Shown: positions 63,312 through 64,000 of the stretch, piece after piece
Position numbering within the stretch: position 1 is the first letter of the stretch
How the letters are laid out: each line of letters begins with the position of its first letter
DNA from: Ciona intestinalis
Taxonomy: Eukaryota; Chordata; Ascidiacea; Phlebobranchia; Cionidae
DNA length: 64,000 bases
Assembly (NCBI RefSeq): GCF_000224145.3
Contig: NW_004191144.1
Coordinates: 95,003-159,002, forward strand
Direction: 5' to 3'
Translations under genes and position numbers: made by a program
The notes under the pieces: generated by a model
Databases searched by the model: none
The model's input: the letters and a program-made list of their open reading frames with translations, nothing else
Told to the model about the DNA's origin: nothing

Positions 63312-64000
63312 GTTTCCCATTGTTGCATCGGTACACATCATAATGGGGATTGTTTGTTAAATAATGGAATACATGTGACTTCATTGTTACAACACAATGT
63401 ACATTGACGCGTCACAACGTAATTGAATCTCTGTTATTGTCTGCACGACATACTATGCTATCCAGTTTAGGTTGGAAAATATTTTTAAAACTTAGAAGTA
63501 AAACAAATGATGATTCCACTTTAAACTATAATGCCTGGTCCACATTTAATATGCATGAGGATAAACACTATCTTTGATTTGTTGGATTTGTGAAGCCATG
63601 AAGCCTTTTCAGTGGACAATGGATAATTCCTGTTAAACAAGCCCCATATAATGGAAGACACTTGGGTTCATGCTTGGTAACTTGACAGTGAGCATGAGGT
63701 GTACGAATCCACTCCATATAAGGCAATATGATATCCGTGTTTCATAGGCAACGAACCTGGGGTGGCAGGGTGGGCAGGCAAACCCCCAATTTTTCTCTTC
63801 ATTAATCAGTAAATATTACAAGCAATATGTTAGATTTGTTTCACAGGATTGTGTCTAACTATCCCTGCCTCCCCTGCTAGCCATGCATATACATAGGTTT
63901 GGCACCTATGGTGTTCTTACTTTAACCTACATCATGCGAAGATAAATAAGTGAAATATTATTAACACTCATTATATTCCCAGCCAAACAATCGAACGTCG
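63312..64000 (+). repeat. Unit of a segmental duplication (second copy)
   Basis: Near-identical to 57913-58601, including the acceptor and the first bases of the orphan exon at 63983. The window ends inside it, so further units may follow. Confidence 0.92.

Overview
This is an A+T-rich animal nuclear window whose introns are mostly a few hundred bases long. The encoded proteins are chordate-like, and the short introns, the dense small non-autonomous transposons and the many TGACGTCA-type octamers together suggest a solitary ascidian of the genus Ciona. The species cannot be fixed from the sequence alone. There are two 50-base N gaps (14540-14589 and 58777-58826) and single N bases at 14670 and 23273.

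Layout. (1) 1012-9748, + strand: a LIM-homeobox gene of the Lhx3/Lhx4 class with two alternative first coding exons, both in phase with the shared LIM-LIM-homeodomain exons. (2) 9749-15819: no gene; a 448-bp hAT-type element, a tRNA-derived SINE and an ~0.8-kb tandem duplication across an N gap. (3) 15820-30209, + strand: a protein kinase N (PKN) gene in 21 exons, encoding HR1 repeats, a C2-like domain, a linker and an AGC kinase. (4) 33831-34304, - strand: Gemin6, an SMN-complex subunit. (5) 34305-39721: no firm gene; a CRE-like-site-rich region and a 40-bp minisatellite carrying tRNA T-arm/B-box-like motifs. (6) 39722-40506, - strand: PPP1R11 (protein phosphatase 1 inhibitor-3), three exons, with a partial duplicate of its 5' end 1.2 kb downstream. 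(7) 43028-50665, + strand: EDEM3 (GH47 mannosidase-like plus PA domain), 16 visible exons, with the signal-peptide exon not found. (8) 51638-64000: a rearranged tandem region with two antisense copies of a GlnD/DUF294-like nucleotidyltransferase-TPR gene, two kinds of satellite, a 1100-bp hAT insertion, and orphan + strand exons of an unidentified gene.

The genes do not form a pathway. Lhx3 is a developmental transcription factor. PKN is a Rho-effector kinase. Gemin6 acts in snRNP assembly, PPP1R11 in PP1 regulation, and EDEM3 in ER glycoprotein quality control.

The most unusual content is structural. Introns, mainly in PKN, hold local partial copies ('echoes') of the edges of neighbouring exons. 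The palindrome TGACGTCA is kept intact around Lhx3 and in some intergenic DNA but appears almost only as TGACATCA/TGATGTCA inside the PKN and EDEM3 genes, as CpG decay in methylated gene bodies would produce. Three minisatellites look like expanded pieces of SINE or tRNA-like sequence. The nucleotidyltransferase-TPR family, with 99-residue repeats and membrane-tail variants, is the best candidate for an undescribed system. All family calls come from reading translated exons; no database search was possible.
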